The position numbers and the translations under genes are program-made. A DNA stretch of 64,000 bases from Nansenia antarctica. Its lineage: Eukaryota; Chordata; Actinopteri; Argentiniformes; Microstomatidae. The notes under the pieces were generated by a model. It searched no databases and was not told where the DNA came from. It worked only from the letters and a program-made list of their open reading frames with translations. Shown here piece after piece: positions 63,681 to 64,000 of the stretch. The stretch is taken from assembly GCA_963989245.1 (NCBI GenBank), contig OZ022341.1, forward strand, positions 53,741,496 to 53,805,495. Reading direction: 5' to 3'. Numbering within the stretch: the stretch's first letter is position 1; the number at the start of each line of letters is the position of its first letter.

Positions 63681-64000
63681 TTAATAGTAATCAACTAAAA
63701 CCTGTCTGCGATGGGACACTTCAATCATACTATCATATACCGCATAAATTATTAGATTGATGGTATTAGGCAGCGGGTTCCTGAAACGTGTCTCCAGGCG
63801 TATGTTACCACTCTTGATCAATGATAGATGCTGACTATTATCCTCGTCAGGTGTCAGATTAAATGCATAAAGAGTGTACCCTCTCAGGAAATCGTTTCGA
63901 TCAATGGCCATAGCACTGTTCTTTAAATGTCTCCCTGTTGATAACACCAGTTGATAGAATTCACGAGTTACGCAACCATTAGGGAAGTCCGGTTGTAATG
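63681..64000 (-). CDS. Capsid fragment copy 61, partial (window edge)
   Basis: The C-terminal part matches the reference; the N-terminal part lies beyond the window. Confidence 0.6.
   Translation of the reverse strand, partial: LQPDFPNGCVTREFYQLVLSTGRHLKNSAMAIDRNDFLRGYTLYAFNLTPDEDNSQHLSLIKSGNIRLETRFRNPLPNTINLIIYAVYDSMIEVSHRRQVLVDYY

Larger units (their letters stand above)
1..64000 (-). repeat. Tandem array of ~1.05 kb virus-derived units (about 61 copies)
   Basis: The same ~1,047 bp sequence recurs head to tail from the first to the last base, always with its two open frames on the minus strand. Unit lengths run from 1,042 to 1,049 bp and differ mainly at an (AC)6-9 run, an A7-9 run, a 1 bp spacer indel and a 2 bp indel in the protease. 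Copies are nearly identical, with zero to a few substitutions each. Both window edges fall inside a capsid-fragment frame, so the array extends beyond the window on both sides. It behaves like a satellite whose unit is a piece of an adeno-like/Polinton-like element. An alternative is an assembly-expanded repeat, but shared markers at regular multi-unit spacings argue for a real array. Confidence 0.97.
59940..64000. repeat. Homogeneous run of A9 units
   Basis: Four consecutive units (the last incomplete) share A9 and (AC)6. The three complete ones have identical 1,047 bp length, and no other differences were seen, which suggests very recent amplification continuing beyond the window. Confidence 0.8.

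Noticed and set aside
1..64000. CRISPR array or bacterial repeat system
   Set aside because: The period is about 1,047 bp with no short repeat/spacer structure, and the frames are of eukaryotic-virus type.
1..64000. A pure assembly artefact from looping over one repeat
   Set aside because: Units differ by substitutions and indels that recur at constant multi-unit distances, which copying one consensus would not create. The exact copy number may still be wrong.
1..64000. A complete Polinton or adintovirus
   Set aside because: No DNA polymerase, integrase, packaging ATPase, penton protein or terminal inverted repeats are present; only the capsid C-terminal part and protease recur.
1..64000. 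Bacterial-style genes starting at GTG/TTG
   Set aside because: The GTG and TTG starts are just the first permitted codons after stops. There is no ribosome-binding site in front, and the AATAAA signals and protein families point to a eukaryotic setting.

Overview
The whole 64 kb window is one head-to-tail tandem array. About 61 copies of a unit of roughly 1,045-1,049 bp follow each other in one orientation, and neither end of the array is visible. No unrelated gene, tRNA, rRNA, CRISPR or insertion element interrupts it. The longest stretch outside the two repeated open frames is the spacer of about 80 bp, so no gap exceeds 300 bp.

Each unit reads on the minus strand. First comes a ~148-codon frame that looks like the C-terminal part of the hexon-like (double jelly-roll) capsid protein of Polinton/adintovirus-type elements, the family often labelled 'F54H12.2-like' in invertebrate genomes. 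A 36 bp gap follows, then a ~161-codon frame for an adenain-like (peptidase C5) cysteine protease with the His/Asp/Gln/Cys set in the expected order. Two AATAAA signals overlap the protease stop. A short AT-rich spacer with two TTGACTAAA direct repeats closes the unit. Capsid followed by protease on one strand is the order known from adenoviruses. The best reading is a satellite-like array amplified from a fragment of an endogenous adeno-like/Polinton-like element in an animal genome, probably an invertebrate. The host cannot be named from this sequence.

Of the 61 protease copies, 24 have the 161-residue form. Fourteen have a 149/148-residue form and two have 151 or 137 residues; these differ through the length of a (GT)n run near the C-terminus. 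Four are cut to 103 residues by a 2 bp indel. Seventeen are broken before the catalytic Asp by an A-run of 8 or 9 instead of 7. The capsid fragment is far more uniform: two internal copies (911..1354 and 15555..16002) are frame-broken and two are cut by the window edges. Neither frame has an ATG at the start of its homologous region; only GTG or TTG, or later internal ATGs, are available.

Shared markers reveal higher-order structure: a dimer duplicated at 46346..50525, a block repeated at 6,277 bp spacing (34842..37978 and 41116..44254), a block repeated at 5,231 bp spacing (22289..24379 and 27520..29610), and four near-identical 1,047 bp units at the right end. This pattern fits unequal exchange and local amplification. 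Coding changes between copies are mostly amino-acid changing, so there is little sign of purifying selection, although most frames remain open. In the feature list the reference unit (2402..3448) is described in full and each other copy only by how it differs. Residue numbers count from the GTG (capsid) or TTG (protease) codon.
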